A stretch of 64,000 bases of DNA from Nephrocerus scutellatus (Eukaryota > Arthropoda > Insecta > Diptera > Pipunculidae). Below the pieces are notes generated by a model. The model was not told where the DNA came from, did not search any database, and saw only the letters and a program-made list of their open reading frames with translations. Each line of letters opens with the position of its first letter. Position 1 is the stretch's first letter. The position numbers and the translations under genes were made by a program. Below are positions 1-10,611 of the stretch, one piece after another. Where the stretch lies: positions 91,074,833-91,138,832 of the forward strand of contig OX352761.1 in NCBI GenBank assembly GCA_947095585.1, read 5' to 3'.

Positions 1-240
1 AAAAATCTTAAATATCAATCGAGTATTGATCGATAAGCAAAATCTAAATCAATTGATCATTGATCGTTAGAAAACTTAAATACAAATCGAGTATTTATCG
101 ATAAGCAAAATCTAAATCAATTGATCATTGATCGTTAGCAAAACTTAAATACAAATCGAGTATTTATCGATAAGCAAAATCTAAATCAATTGATCATTGA
201 TCGTTAAAAATCTTAAGTATCAATCGATCATTGATCGTTA
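1..240. repeat. ~69-bp tandem repeat array
   Basis: Three units are visible from the recurrence of CGATAAGCAAAATCTAAATC at about 29, 97 and 166 (period 68-69 bp), each followed by AATTGATCATTGATCGTTA. A shortened fourth unit runs to about 240. Each unit is built of smaller ATCGAT/ATTGATC palindromic blocks. The array reaches the window edge, so its full length is unknown. No gene lies in it, and 241-432 holds nothing I recognise. Confidence 0.85.
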
Positions 241-432
241 GTAAAATCTTAAATTTAAATCGAAATCCTAATGCTTAATTTCGGGAAATTTATTTGTTTA
301 AATTATCATGGGAATAATGACAGGTATACTCATAGTCACCAGTTATTGTATAGGCCACTGTATCACGGAACAATAAAAAAAACGGGACCCGGAGCAGTGC
401 TTACAAGCACTTATTGAATAGGAAATAAAAAA

Positions 433-1310
433 CAACCCATAAAAATTAAAATTTTTCATCTAAATTCTCTAATCGCAGAAATTGATATGGGAGCCCCTCG
501 ATCCTGGCCCTTTTTTTTTATTGTAGGAGAAAATCATAGAAACAGACATTTGACATCAGATGTTAAAATTGAAAATGCTCAGATCATTTTATTCTGAGCA
601 CTTAGAGCACGCTCATACTCTGAGCAAATAAGAAACACGAACATTTATCTTAAGAACTAAGAACTAAGAACTAGAACTGAACTAATTTATGAAAACGCGA
701 AATGACAGAATATTGCGAAAACTTGTTGTTCTATCTGTAAGTTAATATCGACAACAAAAAAACGACATCAATAAAAATAAAATTCAGTCAATAAAAATGT
801 AAGTTGAAGTAAGCATAAAACATTTATGTCTCGTTTCATTTGCTGCGTTCATTTGTGCGTGAGCTAAGATTTCTCTCTCTCTCTACCACCAAAACCATGC
901 AGCGGAGCCGACTGCGCAGCATACATCGCACACAGTCCATAAAGGGCGACGAATATCTGATGCCATTATAGATATTTAAAAAATGTATAAGGGCCTTGCG
1001 GCCGAACCCGGGACCCGATCACTACCAAATTTTCGAAAAAGTATTGTTTATATATGTTTATACACATGTGTGTAAAATTTGAATTTGAAAATCGGGTAAA
1101 TTTTTTAAAATTTTTGTATGGGAGCCCCCCGACCCCGAAGCCCGAGGGGCCTCAAAATTTAATAGAAAGTGTTGTCTCCGGAAATACACATGTGTGCAAA
1201 ATTTCAATAAAATCGGGCCATGGGAAGTGGGTTAAAAATTGATCGCAAGAATCCACGACAGACGACCGACGACCGACCCACGGGCAAGTGAAGTTAATAT
1301 AGAGAATTTA
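433..1310 (+). mobile_element. H element copy 1 (long form)
   Basis: The left end is CAACCCATAAAAATTAAAAT and the right end AGTTAATATAGAGAATTT, with A-runs outside both. An internal block of about 400 bp, also present at 20.5-21.4, 36.2-36.6 and 59.2-59.6 kb, includes a hairpin (TGCTCAGA at 576-583 pairing with TCTGAGCA at 593-600) and a CT-rich tract near 871-883. The monomer region carries ACACATGTGT-type palindromes near 1060 and 1190. A GACC/CGAC microsatellite lies at about 1259-1280, just inside the right end. It has no coding capacity, so it is a non-autonomous transposable repeat of unproven class. Confidence 0.85.
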
Positions 1311-3500
1311 AAAAAATTTTCTTAACTACTTACTTGCATTTCCATGCGACGTCGGCAGCGCTGTCGATGACGATGAATACCCTTGGTAGGGTGCTGGAAA
1401 AAAGACCATTAAGAAATTCAATTCGTTGGGAATCGTCTTGCGGGACTCCCAAAAAAAACCCGCACAAAGTGGGACGATACAACAATAGATGATTACCGAC
1501 ACTGGCCGAACAAAAAAAATGGCTGACTCTAAATCTACGAGCCCCCCTTTTCTTTCTTTTCTTTTAACTTATAGCAAATTAACTTCCTTTGAATTGGAAC
1601 AAAAATTATTTTAAAATTTATAGCAAATTAACTTTCTTTGAAATGGAAAAAAACATTTCTAAACTTCACTTTCTTTACGATGTTAATTTAGATCTTTAAC
1701 TAGGTTGCCTTCATCTTTGTTCAAAATTTATTTATTTTTTTATATTTAAATTTTTTCTTTTTCTTTTCTTTAACAAAAAGCAAGTCACTTTTTCGAAAAA
1801 ATAGAGCTGTTAAGATAAATTAGTGTGAAAGAACATTTGTTTAAAAAAAATATATTATTCAGCTTATTGAAACGCTTGCAAATCGTAGCTATGTGTAGGT
1901 CGTACTTCAGAACCAGCAAAAAAGTTGTGTTTTTTCTTCAACTTTAATCGGGGCTATTCTTCACTTTAAAATTGGGTTTGCACGATGGAAGCACAAGTCA
2001 TTAACGGGATTATTTCCTTTCCATGTGGTAACTGAGAATACTGCATCGGGATCACAGGTATTGAGAACAAATCTGCTGCTCGAACTGCAATTCGCCATTT
2101 TGTTATATGCTGCTGCTCGACAGCTTGGGGCCAATTCAGCCAAGAAACGTTCTGGTTCTTACGTCAATACAGGAGACATGAACCGTATAATGCGAGTGCC
2201 ATCGAGATGAAGCACTAACTCTTGGCATAGAACCACATCCTGAACAAATCCTGCAGTGTCTGCACCTCCAACCGCTTGTGGAGTCGATGTAATAAATGGG
2301 CGATAATGATGCGAAAAATGGACTTCGTGTCGCTGTTCACCTTTGAGTAAGCGTCTGGTTGCCTACCAAGTTGGTACTTGCTGCAGGGAACCAAGTAGCG
2401 CACTCTAGAGCTTGAGCCACCAAGATGCGGCAGTTTCGCCCGGTGGGCGGTTGGAATCTCGAACGCACTGGAACAATTCTTGCGCCCTGCGGCGTCAGGT
2501 CTTCGCCGATTTGGGAGCACACGAACCACTATCGGATTTATTCCGATTTCCAAAGTAAGGCACCGGTTTAAAACAACTTTAAAAACTGTTGGTTGGCGTC
2601 ACCAAACCAGCACCACTCTACTGCGCAATAAATTGATTTTCACCAACCGGACTTTACTACTCAGCAGTAAACAACACTACACATCGTGGACACTCCATTG
2701 CCAAAACCAGACTGACTCTTTTTTGATTCGCAATATTCTTAGTGCACCATACATATAGTGAACATTCGTAGTTGCTCGTATTTTCCCCCATCGGTAACTT
2801 TTGCGTTCTCCCTTTTCGCAACTCGTATGCAGGCAGAGGACAATTGCCTGTGTGTACATATGTACATACAGTTTTCAAGCAACATGCTACTGGTGGACAA
2901 CAATCGCGTGATCCTACGGCGTATTATCACGGTGGCTAATGCAGGGCTGAGAGAGAGAGAGGACAACCAGAACATCCGATTTTACGGTACTCATCGATGT
3001 CGTTGTCTTTGGAGTTAGCCTGAACGAAACACATTAGCTGTATTGATTTGGCAAAACCAAGCTGGTTTTACTTTAATTCTCAAAGCAACAGCTTTTGGTT
3101 TTACCGCCTTACGGCGAGCACCACAACAAAATGCTTTAGTTTCTCAATCCTGAAATTTTGGTTGGGATTTACTTTCGCGTTATGCTTATGCGATTGTTGT
3201 TGTAAGCCAAGCTGCCTTGCCAAAGCAATACTGCAAGTGAGTTTCTTCACAGACGGTGTGTGTGTGTGTGTTGCAGTGACGCCAGGGGAATAGCAAGCCG
3301 AATGCATTGACATAACATGGGTACAAGTGTGACTGTACCAGCTTTGGATGAATTGGGGGTTTCTCTCGCGAGAACGCATTGTGTTCAGCCGACCATTTCA
3401 AGTTACAGCGAACTTTCCTACATTTATAGGGTGCATGACCACACATCAGCCACCAGGCTACGCAGTATTTGCGAACTTGCCAAGCCCGACCATTACAAGC
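1311..3500. other. Unassigned region, no recognisable gene
   Basis: 1311-1960 is AT-rich and without coding signal. 1961-3500 is less AT-rich and has several overlapping open frames of 60-112 codons on both strands, the longest on the minus strand at 2215-2553. None shows a domain or motif I recognise. The region lies downstream of the minus-strand Gypsy reverse transcriptase remnant, so it may be decayed pol or an unrelated element. A short GT microsatellite is at about 3257-3272. Confidence 0.4.
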
Positions 3501-3501
3501 T

Positions 3502-3657
3502 TTAATGGTTTCCAGAACTCCAGGAATGGAGCCGAAGATTGTTCACGTGCTCATTGAATATACGACCAAAAACAATGATGTCATCCAAATAGACCAGACA
3601 TGTCTTCCAGTTAAGGCCTCGCAAAACATGTTCCATCAACCGCTCGAACGTAAATGT
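3502..3657 (-). pseudogene. Gypsy reverse transcriptase fragment
   Basis: Minus-strand reading gives TFERLMEHVLRGLNWKTC followed by LVYLDDIIVFG. These match Ty3/Gypsy reverse transcriptase around the YLDD catalytic box, where the two aspartates bind metal. Only about 50 residues remain before a stop. The fragment is joined out of frame to the end of the gag frame (3636-5138), so protease and the first half of reverse transcriptase are deleted. Together with gag and the LTR at 5273-5948 this forms one broken minus-strand element; RNase H, integrase and the second LTR are not visible. Confidence 0.85.
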
Positions 3658-5138
3658 TCAGGCCTTTTAACACGATTCACTGGCTGTATTGTAGTTTGTG
3701 TTGGTCTTGGTTCCTTGCAGTTGCGAATGAAATGTCCAGGTTTCTGGCATCTAAAACATTTTGGACGAGAATTAGATGTGGAATTCATGGTGTTCTGGAA
3801 GCGTCCAGTCTTTGATTTTCTAATCTTCTCATCAATGAGGGCTTCTATTTGTGTGATGTCCTCAGTTTCCAGCTTGCGCAATCTTTCTAAATCAGTGGAC
3901 AAACTGGCTCTAGCTGCTTCGTATTCCAAATCCGAGGCCAATACTTCATTCATCGACTTTCCTCTGGCTGTTATCCTCAAATTAAATTTTAATTGCTCAT
4001 CTCGGATAGCATTAATGAACGCATCTACTGCTAGTCCGTCCAAGATACCAGCCGGAACCCCACAATAGGCTTGTCGTGCTAACTTGGTTATTTCCCGTTC
4101 TAATTCTTGAAGTCGTTCTCCTCGCTGTTGTTTCTTCATCTGGAGCTGTATTTTGCTTAGCTCCTGTGTGTGAGACTGTCCATAGCGCAAGTCCAACTCT
4201 TTCAAGATTCTTCCGGAACTCATCTCAGCATTTTGAATCATTTGCAACACATCAGCCGCTGTGCCCCTCAACGCTAGGATCAAAGAATTAAGTTGCTCTT
4301 CAGCACCCCATCCATTGTGGTTTACAGCAGCTGCAAACTGGACTTTGAAATTTTTAAAAGCTGTGTCGCCATCGAACGCAGGTGGCTTCAAAATTCCTTT
4401 CTGGTTACTAGAAGATTCTGGAATGACTCTGGTACTGCTTTGTTGAGTGTTTTCCCTGACTAATTGGGGACGATTGTCTAGCCGGGTCTCAATCTCCTTT
4501 ATTTTGCCTTCAAGATCACTCACCTTTCCTGTCACTTCCTCTTGAAATGTTGCTTGAACTTCATTTATTTCACCTTTAAGTGATTCCAGCTTCTGATTTT
4601 GCTGATCAAATTTGGAGTTCAATTCCTGTTTCAGTGCTTGGCTTTGTTTTTGCGATTGTTGAATTTGCTGTTCGAACTTAACGGTTAGTTTAGAATTTAA
4701 CTGCTGATTTTGCTGATCCAATTCTTTCTTTATCTTTTGGCTTTGCTGTTCCAACTTGTCGCTTATTTGAAAATTCAATTCCTGCTTCTTTTAATCACAC
4801 TTCTCGTTTAGTTTGGAACTCAATTCTAGATTCATATTTTTGTTCTCCTGACTCTGTTGCTGCGATTGTTCACTTTGCTGCTTCATTTGCTGCATTAGAG
4901 CATTAAACATCGCTTCCATGTTTGGTGCTTCTTTATCTTCCGAAGTAGCCGTTTTTCGCTCCACTAACTCCGTCTCAATTGAAACAGGTTCACCAGCCTG
5001 CTGTTTTTCAGCTTTAATGACTTGTTGTAAACGGAGAAATAGCTCTTGCTTATTTCCTGCAGTACTTAGACCTCGCCGTCCAAGCTCTTCTTTAAGCTCC
5101 TGGAAACTATAGGATTTAATGTTCACTGCACTTTCCAT
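3636..5138 (-). pseudogene. gag: Ty3/Gypsy gag with N-terminal SAP-like domain
   Basis: This frame of about 500 codons starts at the ATG at 5138, 134 bp inside the LTR end, and is interrupted by one in-frame TAA at 4791-4793. Residues about 8-42 fit a SAP-type DNA-binding helix-extension-helix (SYSFQELKEELGRRGLS). Residues about 90-230 are Gln-rich coiled coil. Residues about 250-400 resemble the Gypsy capsid domain (PPAFDGDTAFKNF, then GTAADVLQMI). A CCHC zinc knuckle CFRCQKPGHFIRNC lies near 461-474. Gag would package the element RNA into cytoplasmic particles. The stop and the downstream deletion make this copy non-functional. Family assignment is strong; the SAP call rests on pattern only. 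Confidence 0.88.
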
Positions 5139-5272
5139 TTTATTGTTTAATGTTATCAGTTTGTTAAATCACCAATTAATTTATTTATTGTTCAACGATT
5201 TGTAAAATCTTTCTATCTCTCAATTTGCAAAAATTTTATTGTCTCTCAATTTACACGACTTGCAACATCAAT

Positions 5273-5948
5273 TGTTACGAAATTCAGGCTTTCGAGTTCG
5301 TAAAGGATTTTGCAAATAAAACACAACACAAGTTAATTAATTTACAAATAATAACTTTAATGAACAACAATAAAATTAACTCAGGTTCACAATTTATAAT
5401 GGTGATTACTTTAAATGTACACAAGAACACTTATGATACTAGTACATCACAATAATTCTCTTAGGTTATAGCTTTATCACTTTACAAGAACTTTTACAAC
5501 TGCACTGGTTAAATTCCAAACAACTAATAATCTTAATTCGGCCTAACGCCTCTATTTATACTCAATCATAAGCTTCCGGAAATTTCTAATATTGTAGACA
5601 GAAATATCCAGAAAATTGTATCCTTATTCCCTTATTTACAACTAACGACACTTATATGTAATGAGTCATCTTCTAAAAATAGATTTCATGTTAAATCATG
5701 TTCTTTACAAAAACCGGGCAAACCACACAAACCGGTTTGACTACTTGTTTGACCAGTACATAATGATTCAAACTTGCAGGCGGTTACATTTCAAATTTCA
5801 AATAATCTAATAGTGCCTAAAAGTATGCTTCATTTTTTTAGTATGCAGTATTTTCTTAATTCTAATTTTAATGCTTATTCTTGGTACATTACGATTTATC
5901 TTAGGATTATAATTCTATTATATGCGCTACTAACTACTTTTCGTAACA
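5273..5948 (-). mobile_element. Gypsy 5' LTR (minus orientation)
   Basis: Read on the minus strand the LTR begins TGTTACGAAAAGTAG and ends TTTCGTAACA, 676 bp. It is homologous throughout to the LTRs at 35547-36085 and 58219-59762. A TATA box (TATAAATA) lies at 5553-5560 on the minus strand. The gag leader follows directly. ATAT follows the outer end at 5949-5952, and the same tetranucleotide flanks the 58.2-kb LTR. No matching 3' LTR is found to the left, and I see no clear TGG-type primer binding site. Confidence 0.88.
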
Positions 5949-6282
5949 ATATTTACTTCGCGTCAGAAAAATGTGGTATAGTCAGTTAAAATACCAAGTT
6001 GACCAAAACATTGGAACATTGTGACCTTCTATTGTGAACAGAACTATGTACAATCTATCTCCGTTTAGACTGCTCTTTGGTTTTTGAAGTAAAATACTTT
6101 ACCGAAGATTTGGGTATTTCCATAAACGCCTGCCTAACTATGAACTGCATTATCCATCTTCATTCAGTCAGTTTTGCGATCGAGCTGACCTAGCTCAACT
6201 GCAGTACACACTGTTACTAAACGTCATTAAGTCATCGGCGTCGGGCAGATTGCGCAGCCATAATTTTTTGTCTGCAGAAGAA
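5949..6282. other. Intervening sequence, nothing recognised
   Basis: This unique-looking AT-rich sequence lies between the Gypsy LTR and the Harbinger-like element. I see no coding, RNA or repeat signal in it. Confidence 0.4.
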
Positions 6283-6470
6283 TAAGGCTAAGGCCACGCA
6301 ATGAGCGGTAAGCGATAGAGCGACAGAGTGGCAATATTAAGCGGCAAGTGGAAATTTACTGAACGGCAATTCTTAGGTAATTAATTGAATAGTTGTGAAA
6401 GTGTCGTCATCGAGTGCTGCTTTCCGCAGTGTTTTACAAGAAAGTAGTTTTAACATTCATAAAAATGTCT

Positions 6471-6605
6471 TAATAATAATAATATTTGGCGCGACAGACC
6501 GTTGCGGTCCAAGGCCTAGCTTCTCGCGACCATTTGTGTTGTGCATGTTAATTTTTTGGACACATTTGCGAGAGGTGGGACACCGTGAAAAATACTTTTG
6601 ACGTG
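6471..6605 (-). mobile_element. SINE remnant (minus, head lost, internal deletion)
   Basis: The plus strand begins with the TAATAATAATAAT tail and continues TTGGCGCGACAGACC, the 3' part of the tRNA-derived SINE seen complete at 35263-35546. About 80 bp of the middle is missing, and the tRNA-like head with its A and B boxes is gone. It lies inside the Harbinger-like element. Confidence 0.8.
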
Positions 6606-6743
6606 ACAACGTATCACTACAAGGTTTAAGGGGTACATGTTCAAAAAGTCGAATGTTAAATGTCACTATTTAACAGATGTTAAGGATCTTTTTTAAAATA
6701 TTTTAAGTTACGTTTATAACAGATTTTATGTCACACTTTTAAT

Positions 6744-7355
6744 ATCCACTGGGATTTGGTCATGAGGAAGAAGCATTTTTGAACTAAACAATTTCTCAAG
6801 CGATTCGTATGAAATTCGGTATGTAGGACTAAGATGCGACTATAAGACTTGTTCCTATGGAAATCCTAAGATCTGGCCAATAGGGTCTGGAATTTTGTAG
6901 AACAAGCAACTAATTAATCAAGCGATTCGTATGAAATTCGGTATTTAGGACTAAGATAAGACTATAAGACTTGTTCTTATGGAAATTCTAGGACCTGGGT
7001 AATAGGGTCTGGAATTTTGTGGACCAAGCAATTACTCAAGCGATTCATTTGAAATTCGGTATGTAGGACTAAGATGCGACTATAAAAATTGCTCCTATGG
7101 AAATTCTGGAATATAATCGTTTTGGTCTGGAATTTCGGGAACAAAGCTATTTCTCAAGCGATTCGCATGAAATTCGGTATGTACGACTAAGATACGCCTA
7201 TAAAAATTGTTCATATGGAAATTCTGGAATATTATCATTTGGGTCTGGAATTTCAGGAAAAATGCTATTTCTCAAGCGATTCGCATGAAATTTGGTATGT
7301 AGAACTAAGATGCGACTGTAAGAAAAGTTCATATGGAAATTCTGGGAATTTGAGT
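6744..7355. repeat. 118-bp minisatellite, about five units
   Basis: CAAGCGATTC recurs at 6797, 6919, 7037, 7155 and 7273, giving a period of 118 bp (first interval 122). Each unit contains TGAAATTCGGTATGTA, then a TATGGAAATTCT block and GGGTCTGGAATTT. Units have diverged by scattered substitutions. The array is internal to the Harbinger-like element. Confidence 0.9.
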
Positions 7356-8258
7356 AAAAATCAGTATGTAGTACTACATTTGCTTTTTAATTTAATCGTA
7401 ATATCGGCCACAACGTCAAAGAGGTTTTCTTCAACCGCGCGTAAAGGTTAAGCGCATTCATTTTTTAACAGCTCTTGCTTCTCCTACTACTTCCGCCGCG
7501 CTATATTACTCTGTTTGGGCCATGATATGCAAAATCCAATATGAAATATGCACCTGCCTAACACCTTTAAATTATTTATTTTATTTTATGTGTTGAGCTA
7601 TGGTGGCAGTCATTTCTTTAATCATTTCTACATTACTAAGTGTATTATTAATGAGCATTGATAATGAATCAGCAGGAAACGAAAGCTGTAGCAGACACAG
7701 AATTTTTTTTTGGTGAAAACCTTCTATAGACATTCATCAATAACCAGTTCGTGAGCACTAAGCGTGCAGCTCATAAAATTATCATTTTTCAATTTCAATT
7801 CTCTACGGCTTTTTACTTCTCGTCCAGATGTGTTTGTGTGTTGTTGCAGACAACAAAATCCTGTGATCAATTAAAAAAAACAGTACTACTAGTATGTTAC
7901 ATATAAAGAGGCATATACAATTAAGAAGTTGCAAGCTACCTTGCTCATTTTTTGTTTTGGCTTGTCTTTTCTTTTATAATTTCTACAATACCAAATGTCA
8001 ATAACATTAAATACATACCATAAGCAGAACGAAACAAACATGTGCAGTAATGATACAGTGAGAGTTTAGTCTCTGTTGGTTGGTTCTCTGCCCAGCTCAC
8101 TTTGACTTTAATAATTTTTACTTTACTAATTGAGCCGCTTTGCCGCTCAGAGACGTGGTTTGCCGCTCAGCGACTACGTTGCACAACTATATAATTTCAT
8201 ATGTTTTAAATTTATTGCCCCTCTGCCGCTTGCCGCTCAGTGCGTGGCCTTAGCCTAA

Positions 8259-9480
8259 TGATCGCATAAGGCAATTTTTGTTAAAAAATGTAAGCATTTA
8301 TTAACAGTCTATTGTTTTTTTTTTTTTAAATAATATTACTTATTGTTTTTTGAAGGGAGGACGATTCTGAAAACCTTACATAACTTATTTTCGTTCGCTT
8401 GTATTTGAAGGCCATTTGATAAATTTTTTTCTTATTGCAAATAAAAGCTTAATTATTTTAAAAAATAATTGAATGCTGCTCTTTTTGCAATATTGAAAAG
8501 ATTCGATAACTCTCTAAAACAGGAACTGTTAGCCAAGTTCCACAAAGTAAGAGACAATGCCAATTTCAGCGCAACTTTCGGTCGACCAAATCTTTTTCTC
8601 CACAAGTTTCTTCAAATAGTTTTCAACTAACTAAAAATATGATATTTTAACTCTTTTAAATTGTTATTCCAATATTAAATATTTTACATTCGACATCTTA
8701 AAATGACTGTATTCCATAGTCAGTAGACTCCGAAATTAACTTCATAAAGAATAGATTTTTGGGCAATAACCGATTTGTTTTTATGCAATAAGTCTTCCTC
8801 TTTAAGCTTTTGTTCTTTTTATTGCGAATAATGTTTGTACGAATTATATGGTTATTTTATTATATATATTATAATTGAACGATGAATTGTACTAAGTCTG
8901 GCCTTAATGTTAACTGCAAATATTCTGCATTATGAGTGCGTTCAACAATGCAATAGAAAAGAACTTTGGTCATACTTATGCAGATTTTTGACGTTTATGA
9001 AAATGCCCTTTAAAACAGGCTATCTAATACTTCTACTTAACTTCTTTAAACAAAGCCGAGAAATCTTCAATGGGTTGAATTTTAATTTAGCACCCATCTT
9101 ACACACATTTTCATCATTATGTTATGTATGTGAGAGTTTTTTGTGGGTTACCTTAAAAGCATTATCATTTGTTAGATTTACTATATTGATGGTTTTATGT
9201 TTACTTATAATAAGGAGGGATTCTCCAAATTTCCATTTGATTTCTATTATCGGAGTTTTAAATTTGTTCCTTATTTCAATTCATTTTTCAGTTTAGTTCA
9301 TTTAAAGTTTAGTTATTTGATGCACAACGAACAAATACCTTTTTGAAATTGAGATTTTTATGCGAATAACTAGTCTGTACTGGTTTGAGCCACAATGATA
9401 GCCAAAATAAAGCTTTTGAATTTCCATTTTTGTATCGCACATTATGGACAAGTTTCCAAGTTATAAAAAACATATTGAAA
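8259..9480. other. AT-rich unassigned DNA
   Basis: No repeat or domain recognised. The longest open frame (plus, 8907-9296, 129 codons) is rich in Leu, Phe and Ile as expected of AT-rich DNA, and has no identifiable motif. Confidence 0.4.
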
Positions 9481-9481
9481 A

Positions 9482-9515
9482 CCAGCTGGAACACTTGGCG
9501 TTGCCCGGCTAAGCA
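9482..9515 (-). mobile_element. Probable Helitron 3' terminus (minus)
   Basis: On the minus strand GCCGGGCAACGCC is followed, after AAGTGTTCCAG, by CTGG and then T. This fits the Helitron plan of a GC-rich hairpin, CTRR and insertion before T, and GGCAACGCC is shared with the ends at 10134 and 48005. I found no matching TC-starting 5' end, so this may be an isolated end. Confidence 0.45.
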
Positions 9516-10133
9516 AAATATTTTTTTTTATTTTAACAAAAAAGGAAACTTTATTTTTTTCGGATAATGCTGATAATATTATGCTATCCGACTAAGGGTA
9601 ACATTTCTTAAGAACGTATGCAACCAACGTATGTAATTCTACAAATTACCAAACTTCCAAACGTGTGGATGCAGACCATAATCAAATGGATTGGAGGATT
9701 GAGATTCTTAAATTAAGTATGCTGTATTTGTACACAATACTACTTCGAATACATGTACTGCTTTTCATGCATTTACCTTTTTGCACTTGTTATTTGGAAG
9801 TATGTTATTGTATGTTAATACTTCGATTTGTACGCAAATGAGCTGAAAGAAAAATTCCTATCAAATTGGTAGAGATAATTAAATTAAAACCAGGGAATCT
9901 GCAAAGATTTAATTTATGACAAAAAACACAATCCAGTGAACTTTTACAGAAGGAGATCTCGTTCTATTAGAACGAGAATTACCCTAAAAATATATATATA
10001 AAAAATTACTTCCCATATGGAATGGGTCATATTAACTCTTCGTCTAGAGCTAATCCTAAAATAAAAAAAAATAAAATCGTTAGAGTTCATCACCTAAATT
10101 CAAATTTTTGGTTAATATCAGAGTTATTGCCTA
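9516..10133. other. AT-rich unassigned DNA
   Basis: No coding or repeat signal beyond short homopolymers and an AT dinucleotide tract near 9990-10000. Confidence 0.4.
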
Positions 10134-10611
10134 CTAGCTGAAGTACCCGGCGTTGCCCGTCGCCTCGTGACCCAACTATCGACCCCATTGGACGCCCAAG
10201 AAAAGAAAACACATGTATTTAAGACAAATGGGAAATTATTAATTTTATTAATCTTAACGCCAGCGGATAGACAATGTTTTTTGTTTTTTTATTTGAAGTA
10301 AGCAAGCATAAAAGCACAAAAATGAAAGGTCGTGCAAAGACCAACATTACGAATCCGAACCAACATAGCAAGAAAAAGAATACGAAACCTACATTTTCCA
10401 CCCCAGCGCCACCTATCGAGTCCAAATACTTTATTTCGATTTAAATATTATGTGAATTTGAGCCAAATCGGTCCATAAATAAGAAAAAAGCGACCACCTG
10501 ATGACTCGATCGCTACCAAACCTTCATAGAAATTTCAGCAAAATCGGTGCAGCCATTTTGGAGTCCATACGGAACATACATACATACACATCGAGTTTTA
10601 TATATTAGAGA
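10134..10611 (-). mobile_element. Non-autonomous Helitron, 478 bp
   Basis: On the minus strand the element begins TCTCTAATATATAAAACTCG preceded by host A, and ends GGCAACGCCGGGTACTTCAG then CTAG followed by host T. Insertion between A and T, 5' TC, 3' CTAG and a GC-rich segment near the 3' end are Helitron hallmarks, and no target duplication is expected. It encodes no Rep or helicase. Confidence 0.8.

Larger units (their letters stand above)
6286..8255. mobile_element. Harbinger-like non-autonomous DNA transposon
   Basis: The terminal inverted repeats start GGCTAAGGCCACGCA on both ends and stay paired for about 29 bp with two mismatches. TAA flanks each end (6283-6285 and 8256-8258), fitting the TWA target duplication of PIF/Harbinger elements. 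Subterminal GAGCGGYAA/GCCGCT motifs recur at both ends (for example 8150-8245). No transposase frame is present. The interior holds a SINE remnant (6471-6605) and a 118-bp minisatellite (6744-7355). The superfamily call rests on the 3-bp duplication and could be wrong if the TAA match is chance. Confidence 0.7.

Noticed and set aside
1..240. CRISPR-like array
   Set aside because: Contiguous tandem repeat without unique spacers, in a eukaryotic repeat context.
3469..4068. 199-codon plus-strand open frame
   Set aside because: It is antisense to the Gypsy gag and reverse transcriptase frames, which have clear family motifs.
8907..9296. 129-codon plus-strand open frame, hydrophobic
   Set aside because: AT-rich DNA yields Leu/Phe/Ile-rich chance frames. 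No domain, signal or neighbour supports a gene.
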